From NCBI GenBank assembly GCA_934373455.1, contig CAKRON010000034.1:1-22407 (forward strand): a DNA stretch of 22,407 nucleotides. The letters are read 5' to 3'. Of this stretch, positions 1-7,349 are shown one piece after another. Source of the DNA: an uncultured Marvinbryantia sp. GTDB lineage: Bacteria > Bacillota > Clostridia > Lachnospirales > Lachnospiraceae. Within the stretch, counting starts at the first letter, position 1; each line of letters begins with the position of its first letter. The position numbers and the translations under genes were made by a program. Below the pieces are notes generated by a model that was not told the DNA's origin, did not search any database, and saw only the letters and a list, made by a program, of their open reading frames with translations.

Positions 1-74
1 GTGGGACCTACAGGGCTCGAACCTGTGACCCTCTGCTTGTAAGGCAGATGCTCTCCCAGCTGAGCTAAGATCCC
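1..74 (-). tRNA. tRNA-Val (anticodon UAC), 3' end cut by window edge
   Basis: Read on the minus strand, bases 74 to 2 fold into a complete cloverleaf. The acceptor arm pairs GGGATCT with AGGTCCC (one G-T wobble), the D-loop contains AGCTGGGAGA, and the T-arm contains the GGTTCGAGCC motif. The anticodon loop is CTTACAA, giving anticodon TAC, which reads valine codons. The discriminator base is A at position 2. Position 1 is the first C of an encoded CCA tail, so only the last two bases of the tail lie outside. A strong promoter sits about 30 bases upstream. Further tRNA genes may follow beyond the edge, which cannot be seen. Confidence 0.95.
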
Positions 75-104
75 ACAATGCTCGGTTCTCTCGAACACTT
101 TATT

Positions 105-133
105 ATCATACAACATCTCTTCTAATTCGTCAA
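105..133 (-). promoter_or_regulatory. Sigma-A promoter of the tRNA-Val gene
   Basis: On the minus strand a -35 box TTGACG (128-133) is followed after exactly 17 bases by a -10 box TATGAT (105-110). This is a near-consensus housekeeping promoter pointing at the tRNA, whose 5' end is about 30 bases downstream. Directly upstream of the -35 box (about 137-165) the minus strand is almost pure A/T with A-tracts, as in the UP elements of stable-RNA promoters. Boxes and spacing are seen directly; activity is inferred. Confidence 0.8.
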
Positions 134-169
134 GCACTTTTTTTAATTTTTTATAATTTTTTCTGTGAG

Positions 170-237
170 ATTCTGTAAGGTGTACTCCTCATTATTTTTA
201 GAATGTTTTCGCCATTCTTCTGTACACCTTACAGAAT
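170..237. repeat. Perfect 16-bp inverted repeat with a nested hairpin
   Basis: Bases 170-185 (ATTCTGTAAGGTGTAC) are the exact reverse complement of 222-237, separated by 36 bases. The loop holds a second hairpin, AGAATG (200-205) with CATTCT (213-218). The element lies between the ddh stop codon and the tRNA promoter and directly abuts the dispersed repeat at 243-295. It is not a normal terminator for ddh, because in the direction of ddh transcription the 3' arm is followed by an A-rich run, not a U-run. It may be part of the same mobile or structured element as the adjacent repeat. Confidence 0.75.
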
Positions 238-242
238 TCATC

Positions 243-295
243 TCAGCTTCGCTGACCAGAATCACGCGCCAAGTCTCACGGACGTTCAACTTGAA
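243..295 (-). repeat. Dispersed ~53-bp repeat, copy 1
   Basis: This stretch is the reverse complement of 22347-22400, with one single-base indel and one substitution over 54 columns. It starts with a small hairpin, TCAGC-TTC-GCTGA (243-255), continues through CCAGAATCACGCGCCAAG and ends in GACGTTCAACTTGAA. It lies 18 bases past the ddh stop codon. The strand given is the one that matches copy 2 read on the plus strand. No coding sequence is evident in it. It is a repeated intergenic element of unknown type. Confidence 0.85.
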
Positions 296-313
296 CAAAA
301 TACTTCCGTGCTC

Positions 314-1300
314 TTACAGCAGATGTGCTCGGATTTCTTCACCGCTCATCGCAGTCAGATATGCCGGTGCAATATCAAATACAGTCTTGCAACCAGATGC
401 CCCTTCTTCAGCCAGTCTCTTGGCTGCTCTTGCATAAGCTACCAGAATACTTGCTGTGAATTCTGGATTTGAATCCAATTTCAAACGATATTCGATGATA
501 TGTTTCTTTGCTCCGTCACCAGTTGCACCACTACGAATTACAAAACCACCATGTGGAATTCCTTTGTGATTCTTATCCAGTTCTTCCTGAGAAATGAAGT
601 GAACCGTGGTATCATAATCTGCAAAATAATTTGGCATAGTTACAATATCATGCTCAATCTGTTTCAGATCTGCACCTTCTTTTGCTACTACATAGCATTC
701 TCTTGTATGTTTCTGTCTGGTAGTCAGCTCTGGATTTTCTCCGTTACGAACAGATTCTACTGCAGCCTCTACCGGTACGGTATACTGTCTTGCATCCTGC
801 ACACCTTCCACGCGTCGGATTGCATCGGAATGTCCCTGGCTGACTCCGCGTCCCCAGAATGTATAGTCCTTTCCGTTTGGAAGAATTGCATTTCCATAAA
901 GACGATTCAGTGAAAACATTCCTGGATCCCAGCCCACGGAAATGATTCCCACATGTCCGCTTTCTTTTGCTGCTGCATCTACATTTGCAAAATGTTCCGG
1001 AATTCTTGCGTGTGTATCAAAGCTGTCTACCACATTGAACATCTTAACGATCTCCGGAGTCTGCTTTGGCAGATCGGTTGCACTTCCGCCACATACAATG
1101 CACACATCAATATCATCCTTATGTGCAGCCAGTTCACTAACCGGATATACCTTGCCGCCTTCTGTTGTAATTTTAACAGTCGCCGGATCACGTCTGGTAA
1201 AGACTCCTGCCATTTCACAATCCGGATTGTTCTTTATTGCTGCTTCCACACCACGGCCGATGTTGCCGTAACCTATGATTCCAATTCTTACTTTGCCCAT
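314..1300 (-). CDS. ddh: meso-Diaminopimelate D-dehydrogenase
   Basis: It catalyses NADPH-dependent reductive amination of tetrahydrodipicolinate straight to meso-diaminopimelate. This is the one-step branch of lysine and peptidoglycan-precursor synthesis, in the cytoplasm. The product is 328 residues, close to the usual ~326. A Rossmann nucleotide site GYGNIG lies at residues 10-15. Family-typical stretches follow: CGGSATDLPKQ (70-80), DSFDTHARIP (92-101), GWDPGMFS (123-130), GVSQGHSDAIRRV (152-164) and HGGFVIRSG (250-258), which line the cofactor and substrate pockets. The ATG is preceded by AAGGAG about 10 bases upstream. The gene stands alone: 238 bp separate it from the sugar-binding lipoprotein gene upstream, and the structured repeat region follows it. 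Nothing links it to the arabinose genes. Intact and unremarkable. Confidence 0.95.
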   Translation of the reverse strand: MGKVRIGIIGYGNIGRGVEAAIKNNPDCEMAGVFTRRDPATVKITTEGGKVYPVSELAAHKDDIDVCIVCGGSATDLPKQTPEIVKMFNVVDSFDTHARIPEHFANVDAAAKESGHVGIISVGWDPGMFSLNRLYGNAILPNGKDYTFWGRGVSQGHSDAIRRVEGVQDARQYTVPVEAAVESVRNGENPELTTRQKHTRECYVVAKEGADLKQIEHDIVTMPNYFADYDTTVHFISQEELDKNHKGIPHGGFVIRSGATGDGAKKHIIEYRLKLDSNPEFTASILVAYARAAKRLAEEGASGCKTVFDIAPAYLTAMSGEEIRAHLL

Positions 1301-1478
1301 ATCCTTAAATCTCCTTTTATCTCTTTTAAAAGCCAGAACTTAACAAAAATCATCCTCTTCCGGCTTTTGCAGACTTCTTCACGGTCATTATCATATCACA
1401 ACCATGATCTGCTTGCAAATTAAGAAATTGTGTGCTTATTATTCATTTTTTTCATCAGCCTTTTTTATTCAAGAATGC

Positions 1479-1527
1479 CTCCCACCGCTGATACTAATTT
1501 GCTCCTCGCCACCTGAAGAGGTGGGAG
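1479..1527. other. Structured region with two competing hairpins
   Basis: Just past the stop codon of the lipoprotein gene, CTCCCACC (1479-1486) pairs perfectly with GGTGGGAG (1520-1527). A compact hairpin CCACCT-GAAG-AGGTGG (1509-1524) uses part of the same right arm, so the two folds exclude each other. Neither fold is followed by a clear U-run on the minus strand, so it is not a simple terminator. The rest of 1301-1478 is T-rich on the plus strand with no gene seen; ddh needs a promoter in this stretch but I could not fix one. On the plus strand the short hairpin followed by GGGAGTCATCTCA resembles the subterminal hairpin of an IS200/IS605-type right end, but no transposase gene is present. 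Confidence 0.6.
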
Positions 1528-1538
1528 TCATCTCACAT

Positions 1539-2576
1539 CTAATATACCCGGTCTTTCATCAAGGTTTCCAGATCCATTGTCGTATCAAAATACGTCTCGT
1601 CTATATTTTGAATCTTATCGACTGTTTCCCCATTTTCCAACTTTTTAATTGTCTCTGCCAGTTTAGGTCCCTGAAGAGGATTACATTCAAAATCTACATT
1701 GATTTCTCCTTTTTGCATGGCTTCCAAAGCTGCCTTTACAGCATCAAAAGATACAATGGTGATCTCGCCATCCGGACCGCATGTTCGTCCGGCTTCCTGA
1801 ATGGCGTCTACCGCTCCAAAGGTCATATTATCATTTTCACTGATCACCACATCAATATCATCATATTTTTCCAAAAGAGTTTCCATTGCCTCACGCCCTT
1901 TCGCCTGAGTAAAATCTCCTCCGACCTGATCCAGCACTTTCCAGTTGGTATGCTGCGCAGCCACTTCTGTGAATCCTTTTGTTCTTCCAATCTGGGCAGA
2001 AGCTCCCTCTGTTCCAAGAAGGATCACGATATGGATATCTTCTTCTTCTCTTCCCTCATCCTTCAAATACTCTTCCAGCCAGTATCCAGCATTTCTTCCT
2101 TCTGCTTCAAAATCACTGATAATACCGGTTGTATAAAGGCTGTCATCCTCTATTTCCACATTACGATCCAGCAGTATAACCGGAATATCTGCATCTTTGG
2201 CATTTTGTAATACATTTTCCCATCCACTTACCACAATAGGGTCCAATACAATGTAATCCACTTCCTGTAAAATAAAGTTGCGCACAGCTTTGATCTGATT
2301 TTCCTGCTTTTGCTGTGCATTATCAAAGATCATGTAAAATCCATTTTCTGCTGTCAGGGCTTCTTTGATAGAGTTTGTCTGCGCTATACGCCAGTCCGAT
2401 TCCGCTCCAACCTGTGATACTCCTACCACAATCAGATTTTCATCTATTTCTGTTTCTGCCTGTGTCATAGATGAAGTATGTAACATTTCTTTTGATTCTG
2501 CTTTCTCATTCTGACATCCCATGCAGGCAAGTGCCATGAATCCTGTCAAAATTCCAAATGCTGCATATCTGTTCAT
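1539..2576 (-). CDS. Second YtfQ-like sugar-binding protein (lipoprotein)
   Basis: A 345-residue periplasmic-binding-protein-like protein of the ribose/galactofuranose (Peripla_BP_4) group. It has a short hydrophobic signal ending in ALACMGC, with Cys18 or Cys21 as candidate lipidation sites, so it should be anchored outside the membrane. The mature part shares diagnostic stretches with E. coli YtfQ and with the other binding protein in this window: VGVSQVGAESDWR, QQKQENQIKAVRNF, GDFTQAKGREAMETL and ECNPLQGP. The ATG has GGGAGG about 5-6 bases upstream. It is the last gene of the arabinose block and is separated from the permease gene before it by a strong terminator hairpin, so it is probably made at a different level from the transporter. 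It could be an alternative receptor, or the sugar sensor that partners the histidine kinase; the latter is inference. Confidence 0.85.
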   Translation of the reverse strand: MNRYAAFGILTGFMALACMGCQNEKAESKEMLHTSSMTQAETEIDENLIVVGVSQVGAESDWRIAQTNSIKEALTAENGFYMIFDNAQQKQENQIKAVRNFILQEVDYIVLDPIVVSGWENVLQNAKDADIPVILLDRNVEIEDDSLYTTGIISDFEAEGRNAGYWLEEYLKDEGREEEDIHIVILLGTEGASAQIGRTKGFTEVAAQHTNWKVLDQVGGDFTQAKGREAMETLLEKYDDIDVVISENDNMTFGAVDAIQEAGRTCGPDGEITIVSFDAVKAALEAMQKGEINVDFECNPLQGPKLAETIKKLENGETVDKIQNIDETYFDTTMDLETLMKDRVY

Positions 2577-2591
2577 GAAGTCCTCCCATTC

Positions 2592-2623
2592 AAAAAGAGA
2601 CCTGAAACATCAGGCCCCTTTTT
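2592..2623 (-). terminator. Strong intrinsic terminator between permease and lipoprotein genes
   Basis: On the minus strand this is a 14-bp stem AAAAAGGGGCCTGA / TCAGGTCTCTTTTT with two G-U pairs and a 4-base loop (TGTT), ending in TCTTTTT. It starts 10 bp after the yjfF-like stop codon and ends 15 bp before the lipoprotein start codon. The A/T ends make it near-symmetric, but the G-U pairs form only in the minus-strand RNA. It should end or reduce transcripts from the transporter genes, leaving the last binding-protein gene dependent on read-through or on its own promoter. Confidence 0.85.
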
Positions 2624-2633
2624 ATTTATATCA

Positions 2634-3650
2634 TTATTTCTTACTTTCTTTAATCTTAGCGAAAATACTCTGCAGAATAATGAAGAAGCAAAGCAGGATC
2701 GCTGTTACGATATTTGCCCAGGAACTGATCAGTTTACCGTTCGCTTTTACCAATGCTGAAATCGTACCATTGATCAGTACTCCGAAAAGCGATCCGATTA
2801 CATTTCCCACACCACCAGTCAGAAGTGTTCCGCCGATAACGGCTGAAGAAATGGCATCCATTTCCAGTCCCGTTGCCTGTGTCGTTGTTCCTGCCATGGT
2901 ATTCAGGCAGAAACATATACCACCGATGGAGGTCAAAAAGCTGGATAACATGTAAGTTTTCAGTTTTGTCTTCTTTACATCAAGTCCCATCAGGGTTGCT
3001 GACTGCTGATTTCCGCCAATTGCATAAATACTGCGGCCGAATTTAGTATACTTCAGCATCAAATAAATTGCAACTACAACAAGCACTGCCACAATAACGG
3101 TAATTCTGATATACGGAAGCACCAGAACTCCTTTTTTATTGACAGTTCCTCCAAATGGAAACTGAATCTTGAAACTTGATAATGCTGTAAAAATCTTATC
3201 AGATACAATACTTACCTGTTCTTTGCAGATCACTGCCGTCATACCACGGGCAAAGAACAGACCGGCCATGGTGACAATAAATGGCTGAATATCCAGATAT
3301 GCGATACAAAAGCCCTGTACAAAACCAAATACGATACCGATTCCAAGAATAAACAGCATCAGTACCGGACTGCTCCAATGCCAGCGCTCGATACCAACTG
3401 CCAGAATCATACAGTCCATGGCAATCAGTGAACCAACAGAAATATCAATACCGCCTGTCAGCATAACACAAGTCATACCTGCTGTTACACAGATCAGTCC
3501 CGCATTGTTAATCAGGATATTCATGAAGTTCTGGGCTTTTGTAAAGCCTTTACTTGCATATACCCCGCATCCTGCCAGATACATTACAAAAAACAGTACA
3601 ATTGTAATCAGGAGCAGCAAATTATTACTGCTGATTTTTGATTTCTTCAT
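2634..3650 (-). CDS. yjfF: Sugar ABC transporter permease, YjfF-like (CUT2 / BPD_transp_2)
   Basis: One of two membrane subunits of the sugar importer encoded here. The 338-residue product is almost wholly hydrophobic, with a first segment at about 13-31 and roughly eight to ten membrane spans. It carries the RbsC/YtfT-family stretch GGIDISVGS (about 66-74) in an early loop. The pattern GGTLLTGGVGNVIGSLFG near the C-terminus is typical of the BPD_transp_2 family. ATG has AGGAGG nine bases upstream, inside the end of the preceding permease gene, and only one base separates the two genes, so they are co-translated. A strong terminator follows. Partner subunits are the adjacent permease, the two-domain ATPase and the binding protein at 6363-7349. 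The substrate is assigned from context (arabinose genes), not from this sequence. Confidence 0.9.
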   Translation of the reverse strand: MKKSKISSNNLLLLITIVLFFVMYLAGCGVYASKGFTKAQNFMNILINNAGLICVTAGMTCVMLTGGIDISVGSLIAMDCMILAVGIERWHWSSPVLMLFILGIGIVFGFVQGFCIAYLDIQPFIVTMAGLFFARGMTAVICKEQVSIVSDKIFTALSSFKIQFPFGGTVNKKGVLVLPYIRITVIVAVLVVVAIYLMLKYTKFGRSIYAIGGNQQSATLMGLDVKKTKLKTYMLSSFLTSIGGICFCLNTMAGTTTQATGLEMDAISSAVIGGTLLTGGVGNVIGSLFGVLINGTISALVKANGKLISSWANIVTAILLCFFIILQSIFAKIKESKK

Positions 3651-3651
3651 C

Positions 3652-4713
3652 TTATGCTGCCTCCTTTGCCTGTGTTCTTTTTGCTGTCAGTTTTTTCATA
3701 TAAGCCTTAAATGGCTCTGCCTGAATTACTACGATCAGAATAACTACGATAGCCTTAAATACCGGCGCCTGTGCAGAGGAAACTCCCAATGCATACAGAG
3801 TTGTGGTGATTGCCTGAATGGTATAAGCTCCAATAATGGAACCTGCCAGATTAAATTTACCGCCTCCCAGACTGTTTCCACCAAGAGCTACGGAAAGAAT
3901 CGCATCCATTTCCATATTCAGACCAATGTTATTGGTATCTGCTGAATAAATACGAGATGTTGCCACCATACCTGCCAGACCTGCACAAAGACCACAAATA
4001 ATATAAGTCAGAAGAATAATCTTTGCAGAATTAAATCCGGCAATTCGGGATGCTCTTTTATTGATACCAACACTCTGAATATAGGTGCCAAGAGCCGTAA
4101 ATTTCAGCACACATGCCGCAATGGCAATGCAGATTGCTGCTACAATAATTGGAGTAGGAATGATTCCTGTATAAGCACCAAGTTTCTGGAAAGAAGGTAC
4201 ACGCACGTATACGATCTGGCTGTTACAAAGCAAAAGACCTATCGCACGTCCCGCCGACCACAAAATCAACGTGGCGACCATCGGCTGAATATTCAGATAA
4301 GCAACCAGAAGACCATTAAACAAACCACAAATTGTCGTTACTGCCAGACCTCCAAGAATACCTGCCAGAAGAGGATGCGCATACTGAGAAACATTTACAT
4401 TACCGTAACCTGCCAGGATCATACAGCAGACACCTGCATACAAACTCATAACAGAGCCTACTGAAATATCGGTTCCTGCTGATGAGGATACAACCAGTGT
4501 CATACCGATTGCTAAAATCGCAATCTCGCTGCCTCGGTTCAAAACGTCAATCAGACGTCCATATAAAACACCATTTTTAATCGTAATTACGAAAAACTGC
4601 AGCGGCATATTTCCACATGCAACATCATAAATTACGTTAATGAGCATAACCAAAATCATACTGAAGATCGGCAGGAATAAGCGCTTCTGTGTCAGTTTTT
4701 TCAGACTACTCAT
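3652..4713 (-). CDS. ytfT: Sugar ABC transporter permease, YtfT-like (CUT2 / BPD_transp_2)
   Basis: Membrane subunit of the sugar importer, 353 residues from the start chosen here. It shows multiple hydrophobic spans from residue ~12 (LFLPIFSMILVMLINVIYDV) onward, the loop stretch SAGTDISVGSVMSLYAG, and the family's GGNSLGGGKFNLAGSIIGAY near the C-terminus. I chose the ATG at 4713: AGGAGGTGAT lies 8 bases upstream of it, whereas the in-frame TTG at 4731 lies upstream of that ribosome site. With this start the gene overlaps the ATPase stop codon by 8 bp (ATGAGTAG), a sign of translational coupling. It forms a heterodimeric pore with the YjfF-like permease, as in the E. coli YtfQRT-YjfF galactofuranose system. 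Confidence 0.9.
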   Translation of the reverse strand: MSSLKKLTQKRLFLPIFSMILVMLINVIYDVACGNMPLQFFVITIKNGVLYGRLIDVLNRGSEIAILAIGMTLVVSSSAGTDISVGSVMSLYAGVCCMILAGYGNVNVSQYAHPLLAGILGGLAVTTICGLFNGLLVAYLNIQPMVATLILWSAGRAIGLLLCNSQIVYVRVPSFQKLGAYTGIIPTPIIVAAICIAIAACVLKFTALGTYIQSVGINKRASRIAGFNSAKIILLTYIICGLCAGLAGMVATSRIYSADTNNIGLNMEMDAILSVALGGNSLGGGKFNLAGSIIGAYTIQAITTTLYALGVSSAQAPVFKAIVVILIVVIQAEPFKAYMKKLTAKRTQAKEAA

Positions 4714-6223
4714 TCTTATCACCTCCTGCAATTGCTTTCATGACACTCATCTGATTCATGTCACATTCATCAATTTCACCAACTTTTGCCCCGTCTCGAA
4801 GAACTGCCATACGGTTACAGGTACGAAGCATCTCTTCAATTTCGGAAGAAATAAAGATCAGACTCTTGCCTTCATCCGCAAGCTTGCGAACCAGTTTCTG
4901 AATTTCTGTCTTTGTTCCGATATCAATACCACGAGTCGGCTCATCCAAAATCAGGAAATCCGGATTTGTTGCCAGCCAGCGGGCAAGAATTACTTTCTGC
5001 TGATTACCACCGGAAAGCTGCTTAATTAATGTCTCACGGCTTGCACATTTGATCTGAAGAAGATCAATGTATTTATCTGTAATCTCAATCTGTTTTGCCA
5101 TCGGAATGCGTTTCAATATTCCGGCTTTCGCCTGAATTGCCAGAATAATGTTTTCACGAATGGACAGATCTCCAATGATACCTTCTGCTTTACGGTCATC
5201 CGGAAGAAGTCCCATCCCAAGCTTCATAGCATCGATTGGCTGTTTGATCTTTACTTCTTTTCCTTTTACTTTTAATGTACCGGTCTGTGCTCTGTCTGCA
5301 CCATAAATAGCACGGGCAAGTTCGCTTCGTCCGGATCCCAGAAGTCCTGTCAATCCAATTACTTCCCCTTTATGAATCTCCAGGTCAAATGGTTTGATAG
5401 TTCCTGCATGGCTGAGACCTTTGGCTTCGATCACCATCGGTTCTTTTCTCTTATCTCCGGTATTTTCCGGTTTGATTGCTGCCAGGTCATCAAAATCTTT
5501 ACCCATCATTGCTGCAACCAGCTTTACTCTTGGAAGTTCCGCAATCTCATATTCCCCAACAAGAGTTCCATTTCTTAATACCGTGATTCCGTCACACACC
5601 GCATATACCTGCTCCAGGAAATGTGTTACGAAAACAATCGCAACTCCCTTTGCTTTCAGGTTACGCATCATTGTGAACAGCTTCTCTACTTCATTGTCAT
5701 CCAGAGAAGAGGTCGGCTCATCCAGAATCAATACTTTACTATCCATATCTACAGCACGGGCAATAGCAATCATCTGCTGCAATGCCAGTGAATATTCTTC
5801 AAGATTTCTTGTTACATCAACATCCAGGTCCAGTTCTTTCATCAGCGCTGCGGCCTTTTTATTCATCTCTTTTCTATTTACTGTTCCGATTTTGGTCAAT
5901 GGTTCACGTCCAATATAAAGATTTTCCGCTACGGAAAGATTTGGACAGAGGTTAACCTCCTGATATACTGTGGAAATACCCTTGTGCTGAGCATCCATGG
6001 TATCTTTATTTACAATCTGCTGTCCATCGAGGAAGATCTCTCCCCTCTGAAATTTATTTACACCGGTCAGACATTTGATCAGTGTTGATTTACCGGCACC
6101 ATTCTCACCCATCAGTGCACGGATTTCTCCTTTTTTCAGTGTGAAATCCACATCCTCCAGAGCCTTTACACCTGGGAATTCCATGCAGATTCCTTTCATT
6201 TTTAATACTACGCCTGCTTCCAA
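4706..6223 (-). CDS. ytfR: Sugar ABC transporter ATPase with two nucleotide-binding domains, YtfR-like
   Basis: Energises sugar uptake through the two permeases. At 505 residues with two fused ABC domains it has the standard architecture of RbsA/AraG/YtfR-type ATPases. Domain 1 has Walker A GENGAGKST (39-47), a degenerate signature SLALQQ (145-150) and Walker B ILDEPTSSLD (166-175). Domain 2 has a degenerate Walker A GLLGSGRSE (293-301), a canonical signature LSGGNQQK (403-410) and Walker B LILDEP (424-429). Such asymmetry is normal for this family. The start is a TTG: GGGAGG sits 7 bases before it, and the first in-frame ATG (6199) has no ribosome site. It lies 139 bp after the binding-protein gene, with a hairpin between, and overlaps the next permease gene by 8 bp. 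Confidence 0.93.
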   Translation of the reverse strand: MEAGVVLKMKGICMEFPGVKALEDVDFTLKKGEIRALMGENGAGKSTLIKCLTGVNKFQRGEIFLDGQQIVNKDTMDAQHKGISTVYQEVNLCPNLSVAENLYIGREPLTKIGTVNRKEMNKKAAALMKELDLDVDVTRNLEEYSLALQQMIAIARAVDMDSKVLILDEPTSSLDDNEVEKLFTMMRNLKAKGVAIVFVTHFLEQVYAVCDGITVLRNGTLVGEYEIAELPRVKLVAAMMGKDFDDLAAIKPENTGDKRKEPMVIEAKGLSHAGTIKPFDLEIHKGEVIGLTGLLGSGRSELARAIYGADRAQTGTLKVKGKEVKIKQPIDAMKLGMGLLPDDRKAEGIIGDLSIRENIILAIQAKAGILKRIPMAKQIEITDKYIDLLQIKCASRETLIKQLSGGNQQKVILARWLATNPDFLILDEPTRGIDIGTKTEIQKLVRKLADEGKSLIFISSEIEEMLRTCNRMAVLRDGAKVGEIDECDMNQMSVMKAIAGGDKNE

Positions 6224-6291
6224 AATTTCTCCTCCCTTCGCTGTCTATGTACATTGCACACAGTTGTCTGGGTTATACCTGCAAACAATAA

Positions 6292-6325
6292 GAGGGAGAA
6301 AAACCCTTTCGGGGATTCCTCCCTC
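6292..6325 (-). terminator. Hairpin/attenuator between binding-protein and ATPase genes
   Basis: On the minus strand GAGGGAG (6319-6325) pairs with CTCCCTC (6292-6298), enclosing a smaller CCC-CGAAA-GGG hairpin that is followed by TTTTTCT. The inner hairpin plus U-run looks like a weak intrinsic terminator; the outer stem would protect the 3' end of the binding-protein message. This arrangement is common after ABC binding-protein genes and keeps the receptor in excess over the membrane parts. The remaining bases of the 6224-6362 gap show nothing else clear apart from the ATPase ribosome site. Confidence 0.65.
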
Positions 6326-6362
6326 CTGCTTATTTGGCTAATTTACCTGATAAACAAGTGGA

Positions 6363-7349
6363 TTAGTATGCACGACCTGCCAGGATTTCATCTGTCATTG
6401 TTGTTGCATATTCGCTTTCGATACCAGGAGCTACGAATGCAGAGTCTTCTACCAGAGTAGTCTTATCATAATCTTCTCCAGCTTCCATCTTCTGGATAAC
6501 ACCAGCTACAACTTCTGCCTGAATTGGGTTACATTCAACATCACAGTTGATCTTTCCATCCAGAGTATACTGAAGTCCATCATGTGTAGCATCGAAAGAA
6601 ATCAGAGTAACATCACCGTCAACACCATATGTGATACCAGCTGCATCCATTGCATCCATTGCGCCGTATGCTTCATTATCATTGTGGCAAACAACTACGT
6701 TGAACTGTCCTTCATAAGATTTGATGAAGGATTCCATAACTTCCTGTCCACCATCCTGTGTGAAGTCACCAGACTGAGAATCAAGAATTGTCCATTCATC
6801 ATGTTCAGCTGCTACCTGATTAAATCCATCTGAACGTCCAAGTGCTGCAGATGCTCCAACAGATCCTTCGATTACAAGGATGTTTGCTTCTTTTCCATCC
6901 AGGTTTTCAGCCAGCCAGTTACCTGCTGTGATACCTTCGTTTGTTGTATTTGTTCCTACCCATGCATCATATAAGTCTTCAGATGCTTCGATTTCACGGT
7001 CAGCGATGATTACAGGGATTCCTGCGTCCTGTGCTTCCTGAAGTACGGTATCCCATCCTGCAGACTGGATTGGAGCGATTATGATATAATCCAGTTCCTG
7101 ATTGATGAAGTTACGAACTGCTTCGATCTGTGCTGCATTGTCATTATCACAGTCTACGAAAGAAAGTTCATATCCGTTTTCTTCTGTGAAAACATCCTGA
7201 TAGTTCTGTGTGTTCGCTGTACGCCAGTCAGATTCATGTCCAACCTGAGCATAACCAACTTTGATCAGTCCATCCTCTGCTGATGCTCCGATTGCCATAG
7301 AAGCTGCTACTGCACCACAAGCTACAACACCGATAATTTTCTTGTTCAT
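6363..7349 (-). CDS. ytfQ: YtfQ-like sugar-binding protein of the ABC importer
   Basis: Extracytoplasmic receptor that delivers sugar to the permeases, 328 residues. From the ATG at 7349 it begins MNKKIIGVVACGAVAASMAI, with a likely Sec cleavage after GASA (residue 24). Cys11 in VVAC fits the lipobox consensus but comes after a very short hydrophobic run, so anchoring is uncertain. The mature protein is close to E. coli YtfQ: VGYAQVGHESDWR, AAQIEAVRNFINQ, SQSGDFTQDGGQEVMESFIK and CHNDNEAYGAMDA. YtfQ prefers furanose sugars, which suits arabinose or galactose in furanose form. I chose 7349 because AGGAGG lies 9 bases upstream; the ATG at 7358 directly abuts that motif. It heads the transport genes and follows the kinase gene after a 168-bp gap. 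Confidence 0.92.
   Translation of the reverse strand: MNKKIIGVVACGAVAASMAIGASAEDGLIKVGYAQVGHESDWRTANTQNYQDVFTEENGYELSFVDCDNDNAAQIEAVRNFINQELDYIIIAPIQSAGWDTVLQEAQDAGIPVIIADREIEASEDLYDAWVGTNTTNEGITAGNWLAENLDGKEANILVIEGSVGASAALGRSDGFNQVAAEHDEWTILDSQSGDFTQDGGQEVMESFIKSYEGQFNVVVCHNDNEAYGAMDAMDAAGITYGVDGDVTLISFDATHDGLQYTLDGKINCDVECNPIQAEVVAGVIQKMEAGEDYDKTTLVEDSAFVAPGIESEYATTMTDEILAGRAY

Noticed and set aside
170..237. 16-bp inverted repeat as a classical terminator for ddh
   Set aside because: In the direction of ddh transcription the 3' arm is followed by an A-rich run rather than a U-run.
1404..2210. Long plus-strand open frame opposite the lipoprotein gene (268 codons)
   Set aside because: It lies antisense to a clear binding-protein gene, is Cys/Phe/Ser/Ile-rich without any recognisable motif, and has no ribosome site. 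It is a mirror of minus-strand codon bias.
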